Positions 45,767 to 57,008 of a DNA stretch of 64,000 nt are shown here, one piece after another. The notes beneath the pieces are model-generated. The model ran no database searches. It was not told where the DNA came from and saw only the letters and a list, made by a program, of their open reading frames with translations. The stretch's first letter is position 1. Every line of letters begins with the position of its first letter. This DNA comes from Albugo candida. Lineage: Eukaryota > Oomycota > Peronosporomycetes > Albuginales. The stretch spans positions 310,001 through 374,000 of the forward strand of contig JBDOQK010000006.1 in assembly GCA_040437565.1 (NCBI GenBank). The letters are read 5' to 3'. Position numbers and translations under genes: made by a program.

Positions 45767-46876
45767 CTAATTCTTTGATTTTGATTTGATTTCTGACATG
45801 TCTCCTTCCACCATCTCTTTAACTAACTGAGAGAAGTTGACAGTGGGTGACCAGCCAAGTATTGTGCGGGCCTTTGTAGCATCTCCGACGAGATGATCTA
45901 CTTCTGTTGGTCGGAAATATTTAGGATCAACACGTACCAGGACGCGATTGGTATGACTATCGATGCCGACTTCTTCCACAGAGCCACGCATTCCTTGCCA
46001 TACAACTAGGATGCCAACATGCGAGAAAGCAAGCTCCACAAACTCACGGACCGAATGCGCTTCTCCTGTAGCCACGACAAAATCTTGAGGATCATTATGC
46101 TGCATCATTCTCCACATACATTCGACATAGTCTCTTGCATGACCCCAGTCTCGTTTAGCATCCAAATTTCCAAGATAGAGGCAATCTTGATACCCTTCAT
46201 TGATGCGTACAACCGCGCGGGTAATCTTGCGAGTCACGAATGTTAGCCCCCGGCGTGGACTCTCGTGATTAAATAAGATTCCATTCACTGCAAATATTTT
46301 ATATGCTTCTCTGTAATTAACGACCGACCAATATGCAAATTGCTTTGCAACACCGTACGGAGATCGCGGGTAAAAAACCGTCTGTTCATTTTGTGGCGTT
46401 TCTCGAGCGTTCCCGTAGAGCTCACTCGTGGAAGCTTGATAAAACCGCACCGTGTCTTCCATCTTGCATGTACGAATACAATTTAATAATCGTAGAGTGC
46501 CGAGTGCATTCACATCGGCAGTGTATTCTGGCAACTCAAAGGATACTCGTACATGGGAGAGCGCACCTAAACTATATATTTCATGAGGTCTTACGGTTGC
46601 CACAATATGACAAAGTCTTGAAGAATCAGTAAGATCACCATAATGCAGGAATAACGACACATCCTTACAGTGAGGGTCTTTGTACAAATGATCAATGCGA
46701 TTTGTGTTAAAATTCGATGCTCGTCGTATTATTCCATGCACAATATAATTTTTGGAAAGTAAGAGTTCGGCAAGGTATGATCCATCTTGACCTGTGATTC
46801 CAGTTATAAGCGCTATTTTACGCATTGCTGGTTCAATTTTCGGTACTGAGGTATTCTCATTCACAAATCTGGTCAT
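45767..46876 (-). CDS. GMDS: GDP-mannose 4,6-dehydratase
   Basis: A single exon of 369 codons. The enzyme turns GDP-D-mannose into GDP-4-keto-6-deoxy-D-mannose, the first step to GDP-fucose (or GDP-rhamnose), in the cytosol with NADP bound. It is a short-chain dehydrogenase: [15 protein letters not shown] (cofactor-binding Gly motif), [24 protein letters not shown] (Thr and Glu of the catalytic set), [15 protein letters not shown] (Tyr-x3-Lys), NHESPRRG and [13 protein letters not shown]. It matches the human enzyme along its length. The usual GAQSHV reads GALSHV here. Translation may start at Met 1 or at Met 18 (MRKIALITG), which sits where many homologues begin. The gene is head to head with IMP dehydrogenase, 120 bases apart. 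Confidence 0.93.
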   Translation of the reverse strand: MTRFVNENTSVPKIEPAMRKIALITGITGQDGSYLAELLLSKNYIVHGIIRRASNFNTNRIDHLYKDPHCKDVSLFLHYGDLTDSSRLCHIVATVRPHEIYSLGALSHVRVSFELPEYTADVNALGTLRLLNCIRTCKMEDTVRFYQASTSELYGNARETPQNEQTVFYPRSPYGVAKQFAYWSVVNYREAYKIFAVNGILFNHESPRRGLTFVTRKITRAVVRINEGYQDCLYLGNLDAKRDWGHARDYVECMWRMMQHNDPQDFVVATGEAHSVREFVELAFSHVGILVVWQGMRGSVEEVGIDSHTNRVLVRVDPKYFRPTEVDHLVGDATKARTILGWSPTVNFSQLVKEMVEGDMSEIKSKSKN

Positions 46877-46996
46877 GAGTAGCCATTTTTGTATTTATAA
46901 CCACTTGTACTTATTCATCAAATTGGATTGGCTGTAAACCCTTTGTTCGGATTCACTGGCCAAAAGCTCTCATCACACTTGACTCTGATACTTATC
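46877..46996. promoter_or_regulatory. short divergent promoter between GMD and IMPDH
   Basis: Only 120 bases separate the two start codons (46876 on minus, 46997 on plus), so both promoters must overlap here or extend into the 5' ends. No TATA box or oomycete initiator was identified with confidence. It is inferred purely from gene layout. Confidence 0.5.
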
Positions 46997-48505
46997 ATGA
47001 CAAACGCATTTGAAGACGGTGAATCCGCAGCGAATCTGTTTGGGAAGAAAAATGCTGGTGTTGCATACACATATGATGATCTGATCTTGCTGCCAGGTCA
47101 CATAAATTTTGGAGTCGATTCAGTCAGACTGGAAAGTAAAATCACTAAAAACATCTCACTACACCTTCCATTGATAAGCTCGCCGATGGATACTGTGACT
47201 GAGCATAATATGGCGATTGGAATGGCACTTCACGGAGGAATTGGAATAATCCACTACAATATGACCATTGAGGAGCAGTGCAAAGAAGTTCGGCTCGTTA
47301 AAAAATTTGAAAATGGATTCATCACGCATCCGCAATGTTTATCACCAACGAATTCATTAGCAGACGTAGATCGTATAAAATCTGAATTCGGCTTTGCAGG
47401 CATCCCAATTACTGAAAGTGGAAAGATAGGAAGCGTTTTGGTCGGCATCGTAAGCAACCGCGATATTGATTTCATTGAGGATCGTACAACTCTGCTAAGT
47501 GAAGTGATGACCACGGACTTGGTTACTGCTGCCGAAGGAATTTCCCTTGTCGAAGCAAACAAAATTCTCAAAGACAGCAAGAAAGGAAAATTACCAATTG
47601 TGAATGCCAAAGGTGAACTCGTTTCGCTGATCTCTCGTCGCGATCTTTTAAAAAATCGTGAGTTCCCGCATGCATCAAAGGATTCCAACAAGCAGCTGCT
47701 GGTCGGTGCGGCTATCGGAACTCGTCTTCATGACCGTAAAAGATGTTCCGCGCTGGTCGATGCTGGCGTTAATTTGATCGTTATCGACTCTTCTCAGGGT
47801 GACTCTATCTTTCAGATTGAGCTGATCCAGTGGATCAAATCGACTCATCCAACCGTTGATGTAATCGGCGGCAATGTAGTAACCCGACGACAAGCGCATA
47901 GCTTGATCGAAGCAGGGGCGGATGGTTTGAAGATCGGCATGGGTGTCGGCTCCATTTGTACAACACAGGAAGTTTGTGCTGTTGGGCGCGCTCAAGCTTC
48001 TGCAGTCTACGAGACAGCGACTTACGCCAGAAAGTTTAATGTTCCAGTAATTGCGGATGGAGGCATTGGAAGTTGTGGGCACATCATCAAGGCGCTATCT
48101 TTGGGTGCCGCTGCAGTTATGTGTGGATCCCTTTTCGCTGGAACCGAAGAAGCTCCTGGTCAATACTACTTCCAGGATGGTGTTCGTTTGAAGAAGTATC
48201 GTGGAATGGGATCTGTAGAGGCAATGGTACAAGGATCATCGAAGCGTTATTTTGCTCATTCAGCTTCTGTAAAAGTCGCTCAGGGCGTTACAGGCGCGGT
48301 TGTAGACAAAGGAACATTGAAGGAATATCTTCCGTATTTGCAGCAGGGCATTCGACACGGATTGCAAGATTTAGGGTATGACTCCATCATCAAGCTGCAC
48401 GCAGCGTTGCATCAAGAACAGCTACGTTTCGAGTTGCGTACACCTGCAGCTCAACGTGAGGGAAACGTGCACTCATTATATTCCTACGAGAAGCGCTTGT
48501 ACTAA
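46997..48505 (+). CDS. IMPDH: inosine-5'-monophosphate dehydrogenase
   Basis: A single exon; ATG 46997 ([18 protein letters not shown]) is preferred because the frame upstream has no ATG. The product is 502 residues, typical for the family. The enzyme oxidises IMP to XMP with NAD+, the rate-limiting step to GMP. Visible features: [28 protein letters not shown], a pair of CBS domains at about residues 115-230, the active-site loop [13 protein letters not shown] with the catalytic Cys, [42 protein letters not shown] and the flap region. The CBS pair usually senses ATP/GTP. The C-terminus ends KRLY rather than the peroxisomal-like SKL-type tripeptides seen in some protists. It is divergent from the GMD gene, whose product consumes a GDP sugar. 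Confidence 0.95.
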   Translation: MTNAFEDGESAANLFGKKNAGVAYTYDDLILLPGHINFGVDSVRLESKITKNISLHLPLISSPMDTVTEHNMAIGMALHGGIGIIHYNMTIEEQCKEVRLVKKFENGFITHPQCLSPTNSLADVDRIKSEFGFAGIPITESGKIGSVLVGIVSNRDIDFIEDRTTLLSEVMTTDLVTAAEGISLVEANKILKDSKKGKLPIVNAKGELVSLISRRDLLKNREFPHASKDSNKQLLVGAAIGTRLHDRKRCSALVDAGVNLIVIDSSQGDSIFQIELIQWIKSTHPTVDVIGGNVVTRRQAHSLIEAGADGLKIGMGVGSICTTQEVCAVGRAQASAVYETATYARKFNVPVIADGGIGSCGHIIKALSLGAAAVMCGSLFAGTEEAPGQYYFQDGVRLKKYRGMGSVEAMVQGSSKRYFAHSASVKVAQGVTGAVVDKGTLKEYLPYLQQGIRHGLQDLGYDSIIKLHAALHQEQLRFELRTPAAQREGNVHSLYSYEKRLY

Positions 48506-48904
48506 TCTAAATAAGAGTACAGAGTTGTAAGAGTCTTGTGCTGTTTCTTTTCTACCAAACGATGTCTTGGTAGAGCAAGTGCACCCCACGTTCCGATGTA
48601 CGGAACGAGACGCGCCATAGAGTTGTTGTTGTGGGTCATGACTATCGTAGACGCGCGCAAGGAATTATCGTGTAGTGAATTGTCTACATTTGTAATTGCT
48701 ATTTCTATACCTCTCTGACTCCTATCAAGGCTCTCCCTATTTAACTCGAAAGCGCCTGTCTTACGCAGCAACTGATAGGTGTCGAGCGGCTGAGTAGTGA
48801 GCAGAGGTTTAATACAGTCACTACCTCGTGCTTGTTCTCACGTGTCATTATCATAGAATAAAATTGCTTGAAAGGCGTAAGTTACCGCTGAAAGGACCAC
48901 AGAT
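48506..48904. other. intergenic, IMPDH to FYVE-kinase
   Basis: About 399 bases with no supported gene. It would hold the IMPDH 3' end and kinase promoter. Confidence 0.4.
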
Positions 48905-51543
48905 ATGCCACTAGCTGTCGGCGCGATAAGAGATGCTGTGCGGAGCAAGAGCATCGGGCTTAGTATCACTGGAAATATAAGCAGTATCTTCAATCGTGCC
49001 GTCCCTGGATCCAGCACTACTGAGGAGAGCACGGCATCGTCTGCATCCAATCCGACTACGAGCTGCACAAACACATCTGAAAATGGACCCTTGTATGATG
49101 ATGTTGACGAGCAAGAACGTACTAAGTATCGACAGCGACTAAATTCCTTACCTCAACCTCTGGAGCGCTCGCACGGATCATCTCCTCCAGAGCATGATGA
49201 TCATTCGACTTCGTATGTTGAACCACCATCGCCTCCTTCATTGCCTCCTGGTGGTGTCTATGAAGCGGCCACTACGAATGTGCAAGCTAAAATGAAAGGC
49301 ATGGATATGTATCAAGAATCAACTGCCTCGCTTGTAAGCACAGCTACACAATTCTATCTTTCCCTCATGTAGTTTAATTCGTACTGATAGGACGATGAGT
49401 CAGTGAAATGCAGCGTCTTCTTATCGAAAACCTGCTCCTTTTCGGATCGCTTAGTGATTTTTATCGGTGACAGTGATGGATCACCAGCCGGTATTTGGAG
49501 TGCGAAGCTATGTGTGCGCTCTGGTCGAGAAGGAGGAGGAATATTCAAAGGAGCTCTCGGATCCATGTTACCGTATATCGTCAAAGCAAAAACTGATAAG
49601 CTGGGGATAATTTTGTTCGATGATGTTTTCAAGGACCTGGTGGACCAAAATGGCGCCATAGATGTTCGTATATTCCTGCATAATCCCGGGCTGGTAACGA
49701 ATCTCACATTTTGTAGATGAAGAAAGCTGTAATGCGATTTATTGCTGGATGGCGAGCGCATGTACTGACATCAAGAGCCACCCACGTGTTTATTGCTGCA
49801 TATCGTGATGGTGGTCAGTTGCTGGTTGGAGCGCTTCGTAACCATTTTGCCGAGATGCAAAGACATGTCAGCGGGTTGGCGTTTCTTCAGAGTACACACA
49901 AAGTTCAAGCCGATGATCCTTATGTGTTAAAGAAATTACTAGCACAATGGGCAGTGAATTATGCAGTGGACAAAACAAATTGTTTCACTCGACTAGAACT
50001 AAAAGAAAGAAGCGTTGGCTGCGTCTGTCTTTCAGCAGGATTGGAGACTACAGAAGGAAGTCTGCTTCAAAGTGTTGTTGACTCTGTATTCGCCAGCTTT
50101 AAAGCGCGTTGGGCTGGTTTCCGCGTCAAAAATGCCAATGTTGGGATGGAGCGTAGTTGTTACATTTGTAAATGTGTTTTCACGATGAGGAGATGGCGGC
50201 GACACTGCCGAACGTGTCAGAATCCTTGCTGTGAAAAATGTTCATCTGTTGACACCACGCGATTGGAGGGTCAAGTTCGTTTGTGTCTCACATGTAGAGC
50301 ACTGCCGTCGCTGATTCAGTGGTCACGCCCACGTGCTGTTCGCACGGGAGAGAAAGCATCCGTGTTCAGTGGATCCGCTAAACCAGGAAAGATGTCTGTG
50401 GCAGATTTTGAACTGGTTACTATCATTGGTCGTGGCGCTTGTGGTAAGGTACTACTGGTGCAGAAGAAAGAGGGTGCCGACGCTGGACATCTGTATGCCA
50501 TGAAGGTACTGAAGAAAAATTGGGTCATGGATAAGGATTTAGTGACTCAAACGATGGCCGAACGACGCATTTTGCAAGAAGCGAATCACCCATATATCGT
50601 GCAACTGAAATACGCTTTTCAGAATCACGACAAACTTTACATGGTGATGGATTACTACAGTGGTGGCTCTTTAAGACAGGTACTTCGTCGACGTGGGCGA
50701 TTCAGCATACGACGCGCTCAATTTTATCTGGCTCAAATACTGTTGGCGATCTCTCATTTACATTCTTCAAATATTTTGTATCGCGATTTGAAGCTTGAAA
50801 ATATAGTGATAACGGCTGATGGAAATGTGGCCTGCACTGATTTTGGTCTTTCAAAAGAAGAAATGGATGATGAAGAACGTACAAGTTCTTTTGTTGGAAC
50901 TTGCGAATACCTCGCTCCCGAATTGATATTGAAAGAAGGATACGGAAAGACCGTTGATTGGTGGGCATTTGGTATTTTGGCTTATGAAATGATTCAAGGT
51001 GACTCACCATTTCGTCATCAAATTCCCACAGTTCTATTCGAAAAGATCCTTAATGAAGACCCAGTGTTTGGTGATCGTTTTCCGGCAGTTGCGGTCGATT
51101 TGATTTCAAGTTTACTCCAAAAAGATCCACAAAGGCGCCTTGGGTGCGGCTCTGAAGGTGCGGAAGAAATCAAATACCATCCTTTTTTTGATGGCATGGA
51201 CTGGCAAGCTTTGCTTGAGAAACGTATTGAAGTTCCTCGACCTCCTCATCGTTTGGAAGACGTTACAGATGAAAGTCATCTAGCGCGAGCGATCTCGAAA
51301 ACTCGCGAAGCAAGAGAAGAGATCATGCCAGATTCCCCTGTATCACTTCCCTCTTCTCCGTCTGAGCAGATGCATTTTGATCGATTCTCCTACGTGGGAT
51401 CAGACGATTGGAATCCGAGCATGGCCAATATGAATTTTGATGAATGTACTGGCGACTTTATGCCGGATACCATCAGCGAAGATCAGGTCTATGAAGAGAA
51501 TGAAGAGGGTGAAGCAGACTCAACCCCGCAGTCATCACATTGA
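48905..51543 (+). CDS. FYVE-like zinc finger-AGC protein kinase
   Basis: Exon 1 is 48905-49333, exon 2 starts at 49391 and the last exon (from 49717 or slightly later) runs to 51543; the total is about 835-853 residues. The exon 2/3 junction is unsettled: the only phase-0 donors for the acceptor at 49716 give introns of 77 nt (GTGGAC) or just 23 nt (GTAACG). A FYVE-like finger sits at about 50150-50295 (CYICKCVF, RRWRRHCRTC, CEKCS, CLTC), with the basic R-R-H-C-R patch that binds phosphatidylinositol 3-phosphate. The AGC kinase follows from 50407: GRGACGKV, AMKVLKK (VAIK-type Lys), YRDLKLEN, TDFGLS, VGTCEYLAPE and the AGC tail. All catalytic residues are present. It would phosphorylate Ser/Thr on endosomal membranes; the substrate is unknown. 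Confidence 0.85.
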
Positions 51544-51555
51544 AAATTGAAATAT

Positions 51556-51733
51556 AGAGCGCTGTATTGTGCGCATCCATGTAAATTCCCTTCANNNNNN
51601 NNNNNNNNNNNNNNNNNNNNNNNNNNNNNNNNNNNNNNNNNNNNNNNNNNNNNNNNNNNNNNNNNNNNNNNNNNNNNNNNNNNNNNNNNNNNNNAGAGCG
51701 CTGTATTGTGCGCATCCATGTAAATTCCCTTCA
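51556..51733. repeat. 100-N gap (51595-51694) with 39-bp direct duplicate on each side
   Basis: 51556-51594 and 51695-51733 are the same 39 bases. It lies in the 3' flank of the kinase gene. This is the shortest of the seven flanking repeats and fits the same contig-end pattern. Confidence 0.85.
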
Positions 51734-51794
51734 ACAGTTGATATAATACAATCTTTTAAGTCGAGTACGAAGGTCTCGACGAGGGGCTATAACA

Positions 51795-53167
51795 ATGTAT
51801 GGTGCTAAAATGATGCTGAAAGGATTGCGCGCCTCAGCGGCTGTGCATGCTCGTCGGGAGTGTAAGATATCATAATTTTTTTATGTAGCAGTCCCTTTCC
51901 CAAAACTCATTTGTCCGTTATAGTCTCAACAAACATGAAGAAAATCACTGTTAAGCAGCCGATTGTGGAATTAGACGGTGATGAAATGACTCGCATTATT
52001 TGGACACATATCAAAGAAAAGTATATCTTCCCTTATTTGGATCTCAAAATTGAGTACTTTGATTTGTCGTTGCTTCATCGCGATCTAACCGGCGATCAAA
52101 TCACTATCGACGCAGCACACGCGATAAAACAGTACAATGTTGGAATCAAATGTGCCACTATTACTCCTGATGAGCAGCGTGTTGAGGAATTCAAGCTGAG
52201 AAAAATGTATAGATCTCCCAATGGGACGATCCGAAACATCCTTAACGGGACGGTTTTTCGTGAACCCATAGTTATATCTAATATACCTCGTTTGGTTGGA
52301 GGGTGGAAAAAGCCTATCACAGTGGGTCGTCACGCATTCGGAGATCAATACCGATCCACTGATTTCATTGCTCCTGGTCCCGGTAAATTCGAGGTCATCT
52401 ACACTCCTCGTAATGGCGATGCCAAGCAAGTTTTCCAGGTCTATGATTTTGAAGGAGCTGGTATTGGGCTCGCGATGTACAACACTGACGACTCCATATT
52501 CGGGTTTGCAAAATCCTGTTTTGAATTCGCCTTGAGTAAGGAGCAGGACCTTTATCTGAGCACCAAAAATACTATTTTGAAAAAGTATGACGGACGCTTT
52601 AAAGATATTTTCGAACAAGTGTATCAAGATGAGTACAAAGCCAAGTTTGATGCGGCAGGCATCAGCTATACACATCGCCTCATTGATGATATGGTCGCTC
52701 AAGCGTTGAAGTCGGAAGGTGGATTTGTCTGGGCATGCAAGAATTACGATGGAGATGTTCAGTCGGATATTGTTGCTCAGGGATACGGCTCTTTGGGATT
52801 GATGACTTCGGTTCTAGTTGCACCTGATGGAAAAACCGTCGAGGCTGAAGCCGCTCATGGTACAGTTACTCGTCATTGGCGTCAATATCAAAAAGGCAAA
52901 AAGACAAGCACCAATCCGATTGCATCAATTTACGCCTGGACCCGAGGACTTGCCCACCGTGGAAGGTTAGACGGTAATCAAGATCTGATTGACTTCACAT
53001 TGGATCTCGAAAAAGCCGTCGTTCAAACGGTCGAAGCTGGCCATATGACAAAGGATCTAGCGATCTGTATCCATGGTTCCAATGTCACTACGGATCAGTA
53101 TCTGTATACCGAAAACTTTATGGACAAAGTCAAGGAAACTTTTGAAGCTTTGCGTAGTAGTGACTGA
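51795..53167 (+). CDS. IDH2: mitochondrial NADP-dependent isocitrate dehydrogenase
   Basis: Two exons fit: 51795-51861 and 51924-53167 (436 residues). Exon 1 plus the first codons of exon 2 read as a presequence ([20 protein letters not shown]), with a typical Arg-x-Phe-Ser processing look, so the protein should be mitochondrial. The mature part has every hallmark of eukaryotic homodimeric [38 protein letters not shown] (isocitrate-binding Ser and Arg), [33 protein letters not shown] (metal-binding Asp) and [13 protein letters not shown]. It converts isocitrate to 2-oxoglutarate with NADPH. Without exon 1, translation could start at MKKITVKQP to give a cytosolic form; that is a possible alternative, not shown. 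Confidence 0.93.
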
Positions 53168-53617
53168 GTGAAAAGGTACAGATCAGATAAGAGATGTCAG
53201 ACTACCGCTGTCCATGTTTTTGTTATACTATCTGCCTTGACTTGCGAATACCTTCCTGTCATGACCACGACTTTTGTATGACGTGCTCGCATCAGACGAA
53301 AGAAGCGACGTGAAGAACGATACAGTCCTGCTGTCACAAACTGAGATTGATCTATCGTTTCTTGAACTCTTTGTTGTGACATCAAATCGCCATTACGTCA
53401 CAAGGAATTGGCTATTATTGAGCAGATTGTCTCATAATGAGGCCTCTTTCATGGTATAAATCGTTTACCTTTGCTGTAGCCAAACTGAATTGAAAACCTT
53501 GATCAGGTCGTTCACATCATTGAAGTGTGATGTAAGTTGTGCGCTATTAATATACAAGCATTTTCGTTGACTGAACAGCTAACATTGGATTTCTGTACCG
53601 GAGATTCTGGTTTTGTG
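53168..53617. other. intergenic, IDH to cNMP-binding protein
   Basis: About 450 bases without a supported gene. A 5' exon of the next gene cannot be excluded because its frame is open for 27 codons before the first ATG. Confidence 0.4.
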
Positions 53618-56218
53618 ATGGATAATGTCAATAGCGACACATCTCCACGTAGGGACACCGATAATGGGGGTGTTGTGCCTGCCTCAAATTCGAAACAAGG
53701 AGGCTTCTCACTATCAGTTAATGCGATTAACGATGGTCTCTTGAAGCGCGGCATTGCAATGCAGCGGATACGAAGAAACTCTTCCACACACTCGCTCAAT
53801 GCGGACATGGACCTGAAAAGCCCGCAGAATTATGGTCTCATTTCTTCCAAGATTTTTGACGCCAATGATGATGAAAATATGCAAAATATCATCACTAAAC
53901 ACGAAATCTCAGAACGTTTTAACAAAACAAAACATCAAAGTAAACGAAACACTGGCTCCCGATTCAATTCGAAGCCATCTCGCATTGAAAGCAGTCACAA
54001 AGGTCAAGCTACAAATGAGCATCCCGAAAGTGGCGATTGTGATCCACAATACGATACAGAACAGCAAATACTCATATTTAGCGCATTAGTTACTCAGTGG
54101 ACACGACATCAACAGATACAAGCATTTCGGCAGTGGCAAAACTATACCCGCGATATGCGTACGAATGTAAGCATCTTGTTCCCGGTCATCAGCGATCTGA
54201 AAAACGAAGCAAAGCGATTACTTTGTATATCTGAAACGGCGCGGATACAACATCTGAACAGCACTGGTTCGTCTACGCCAAATCAAACGATTGTCTACCC
54301 ATATAACTTCACATTACGTGACCTTGATGTGTTAAATGGTTGGGCGTTACAATGCCATCCAAAAACATTTCATGAAGTAAATGAGTGCACATTGCGTTAC
54401 TTGTTACAGTATATGCGTTTCCGGCAATATGAGGATGGTGAAACACTGTTTCTGGAAGGCGATCGTGGGGATACATTTTACATCGCGCATCATGGTACAA
54501 TAGCGGTCTTTGTCGGTATTATACGTGCACGAAATGATCGATTGTACGCAAAACGAGGATCACAACTATTTAATGGAACACAGCTGACCAACACACAGAC
54601 TCTGAGGCAACGAAATAGCACGGTTAGTCGAAACGTTCCGTATATCACTCTGGGCAAACGTGTCTTCACCTATCGCACCGGAGAGAGTTTTGGCGAGACC
54701 GCAATGTTCTCATTAGACGCAGTTCGGACTGCATCGGCGGTGGCGGTTGGACACTGTGAAGTGTGCGAAATTCCCAAAGAAATCTATTGCAAAACGCTTC
54801 TCAAGTATCATCGACACATTTTTGAGCGATCACAGAAGATAAATTTTCTCCAACGAGTACCATTATTTCGAGACTGGCCACGAGAGCGTCTGGGCCCGGT
54901 AGCAGATATCTTGACACAAAGAAAGTTGAATTTTGGAGATATATTATTTACCGAGCAAAAAGTAGCTCGGTTGCTTCTTAATCAAACAGTTGAGGAAGGT
55001 GGCATACGGCCAGCCCCTAACACAACCTGCTGCTATTTTATTTTGTCCGGAATTGTGAAGCTGACTAAAAGATACTTTGAGAGCGCGGAGAAAGATCCTA
55101 ATCGTGTGCGGAAGGAGGTGCGGCATCCACATTTTCGTCCACCGATACAAGTGCAAGAGTTGCATGCGACCGATACCATTGCATTAGAAATACTCTTAAA
55201 CTGGTCAAACAATTCAAAGTCGGAGCAAGAGAACGCAGGTACAGATTATACTTCTGTCGCGGCATCGGCAACAGTTGAACTGTATGCTTTGGAAGAAGTT
55301 GATGCTCAACGCTTGTTTTCTAGTCCGAATTTTTCATCTATGATCGAGAAAGTCAAGGCGCAAGTTGAGGGGGAGAAGCAGCAACGTAATAGAAGATACG
55401 AGAGTGCTCGTCAGACTCTAGAGCTAAAGAACGCAATGCAAGCTGCTGAATTCGAGCGACTGAGATTGGCGACCACCGCTCCCGCACCCGACCTACCGGC
55501 TTTACGACTTCCCTTGAAAATTCTCTCACCGCTTGGACCTCCATCATCGTTTAGAATAGAGGATCACGTTACCGACGATGCACTTAGCGGAAAATATTCT
55601 GCGAGGTTATTGCCCTCACTTACCAATCGAGAAGTCCGTCAGCCAAATTTAGGAATGGAGCAATCGATGGATACTAGAACATTGAAAGAGAAAACGTTCC
55701 TTACAATTCAAGACGGATCACATTTTCTGACGCCATCCACGACCATAGGAATTGACTACAACACTTTGAGTCGTAGCATTGCGTGTGATTATTCGGAGAT
55801 GCAGTCATCAGAGCCTTTGCAAACGTTGGGCTTTCTCGAGCGCACACGCATCAAGAGCCTTTTGAGTCCAAGCGGAAACCAAAACGAAAATTGCATAGTG
55901 ACACGGCAAACCGCCACGAATGAGAATAGTACCCGTCGTTCTTTACAGCGCCGCAGAAGAATTCGTCCGACCACCAAATTTCAATTACCGACTTGTGCCC
56001 AACTGTTTCCCCAGTTTGACGAGATCGAAGCAGAAAACAATGCTGCTCGAGAATTTGACACAAAAACTTTCAAGGTAGATTGGGATCTCAACGCTCAAGA
56101 TTTTTCACTTCAATTACAAACGTGTTTAACGTCTACCACTGAAACTATACTATCGTGTCGTTCGCAGTCATACGCGTCCAATCAGCCACAATTACCGAGA
56201 TCATTCAAAAAGCCGTGA
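53618..56218 (+). CDS. cyclic-nucleotide-binding-domain protein
   Basis: A single exon; ATG 53618 gives 866 residues. The N-terminal 240 residues are polar. A cNMP-binding fold lies at about 245-395: LRYLLQYMRFRQYEDGETLF, GDRGDTFYIAHHGTIAVFV, a variable insert of about 40 residues, then GESFGETAMFSLDAVRTASAV. The phosphate-binding cassette has FGE and Arg (xRTASAV), so cAMP or cGMP may bind. A second, less complete copy follows (PVADILTQRKLNFGDILFTE, then CYFILSGIVKLTKRYF and TVELYALEEVDAQRLF) and lacks a clear cassette. The C-terminal 300 residues include a coiled-coil stretch (KVKAQVEGEKQQRNRRYESA) and a disordered tail. There is no kinase or channel domain. It is likely a cyclic-nucleotide or structural adaptor; many such proteins sit in cilia or flagella, and that is inference. 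Confidence 0.75.
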   Translation: MDNVNSDTSPRRDTDNGGVVPASNSKQGGFSLSVNAINDGLLKRGIAMQRIRRNSSTHSLNADMDLKSPQNYGLISSKIFDANDDENMQNIITKHEISERFNKTKHQSKRNTGSRFNSKPSRIESSHKGQATNEHPESGDCDPQYDTEQQILIFSALVTQWTRHQQIQAFRQWQNYTRDMRTNVSILFPVISDLKNEAKRLLCISETARIQHLNSTGSSTPNQTIVYPYNFTLRDLDVLNGWALQCHPKTFHEVNECTLRYLLQYMRFRQYEDGETLFLEGDRGDTFYIAHHGTIAVFVGIIRARNDRLYAKRGSQLFNGTQLTNTQTLRQRNSTVSRNVPYITLGKRVFTYRTGESFGETAMFSLDAVRTASAVAVGHCEVCEIPKEIYCKTLLKYHRHIFERSQKINFLQRVPLFRDWPRERLGPVADILTQRKLNFGDILFTEQKVARLLLNQTVEEGGIRPAPNTTCCYFILSGIVKLTKRYFESAEKDPNRVRKEVRHPHFRPPIQVQELHATDTIALEILLNWSNNSKSEQENAGTDYTSVAASATVELYALEEVDAQRLFSSPNFSSMIEKVKAQVEGEKQQRNRRYESARQTLELKNAMQAAEFERLRLATTAPAPDLPALRLPLKILSPLGPPSSFRIEDHVTDDALSGKYSARLLPSLTNREVRQPNLGMEQSMDTRTLKEKTFLTIQDGSHFLTPSTTIGIDYNTLSRSIACDYSEMQSSEPLQTLGFLERTRIKSLLSPSGNQNENCIVTRQTATNENSTRRSLQRRRRIRPTTKFQLPTCAQLFPQFDEIEAENNAAREFDTKTFKVDWDLNAQDFSLQLQTCLTSTTETILSCRSQSYASNQPQLPRSFKKP

Positions 56219-56284
56219 ATGAGGTGATATTATTTTATAGAATTTGAATACTATCACGAGTTTTTATAGCTGGCGAAATAAGAC

Positions 56285-57008
56285 ATGCATTATGCACAGC
56301 AACTTAAACGACGCAAGCCAGATTCAGAGCATTCGGAAGGGAATACAAGAGAATCTGTTTTGAAGAAGAGTAAGAGCAATGTTGAGGTGCCACAAGAGAA
56401 AGAAAGTTATTCCTTTTCTCTTTCTGCGAAACGAAATGTCACGGTACGGAAATGGCGAAAGGCAATTTTAGTCGATATTCGAGAGCTTTATCAAGACAAC
56501 GGCGTCGACAAATATGGAAAGAAAGGTATCTTTTCTTTGTGAGGATCCAATATGTCAATATGTCTATGTGTGAAGGTATATCATTATCTCTGCAACAGTG
56601 GAAAACACTATCAAAGTTGGCATCTATGTTAAACAAAACCATCGCGATGATCACACGCGATGAATTAAAAGTCAAAAGTCTCGAAGAATGCTCAGAGTTT
56701 ATTTCCGTCGACACGGAAGATATGACCGTCTCATTTTCGGTACATTGCTCGCGTGCTTAGCATTACTCGATACTGGAATTTCTTCTGGATTGTAGCTGGC
56801 ACAAAAGCGACGAGTAACTATCCGAACATTCAAATCCACAGTATTGATAGATATCCGGGAATACTATGAAAAAGACGGAGATTGGAAACCTGGAAAAAAA
56901 GGAATTTCATTATCTACGGACCAATGGAAAAAGTTGGAACACCAAATGGGTGAAATTGACAATGCTATCGAGCTTCTTGATCAAGAAAGCAATGCATTTG
57001 CTCTGTAG
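56285..57008 (+). CDS. SUB1: tandem PC4/SUB1-type transcriptional coactivator
   Basis: Three exons fit: 56285-56525, 56576-56739 and 56796-57008, for 205 residues. The N-terminus is basic and Ser-rich with possible nuclear signals (KRRK, KKSK). Two PC4 single-stranded-DNA-binding domains follow: FSLSAKRNVTVRKWRKAILV..DIRELYQDNG..GKKGISLSLQQW and the second KRRVTIRTFKSTVLIDIREYY..GDWKPGKKGISLSTDQW. The second is closer to the canonical domain (compare V-R-x-F-K-G-K-x-L-I-D-I-R-E-Y-W and P-G-x-K-G-I-S-L). PC4 binds ssDNA and helps RNA polymerase II initiation and repair. Most PC4 proteins have one domain and dimerise; here two in one chain may form the dimer. The stop lies on the last three bases before the 57009 gap, so the gene is whole; its 3' part repeats after the gap. 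Confidence 0.88.

Noticed and set aside
52085-52702. 205-codon antisense frame in the IDH gene
   Set aside because: Shadow of the highly conserved IDH coding sequence; no start context or homology.
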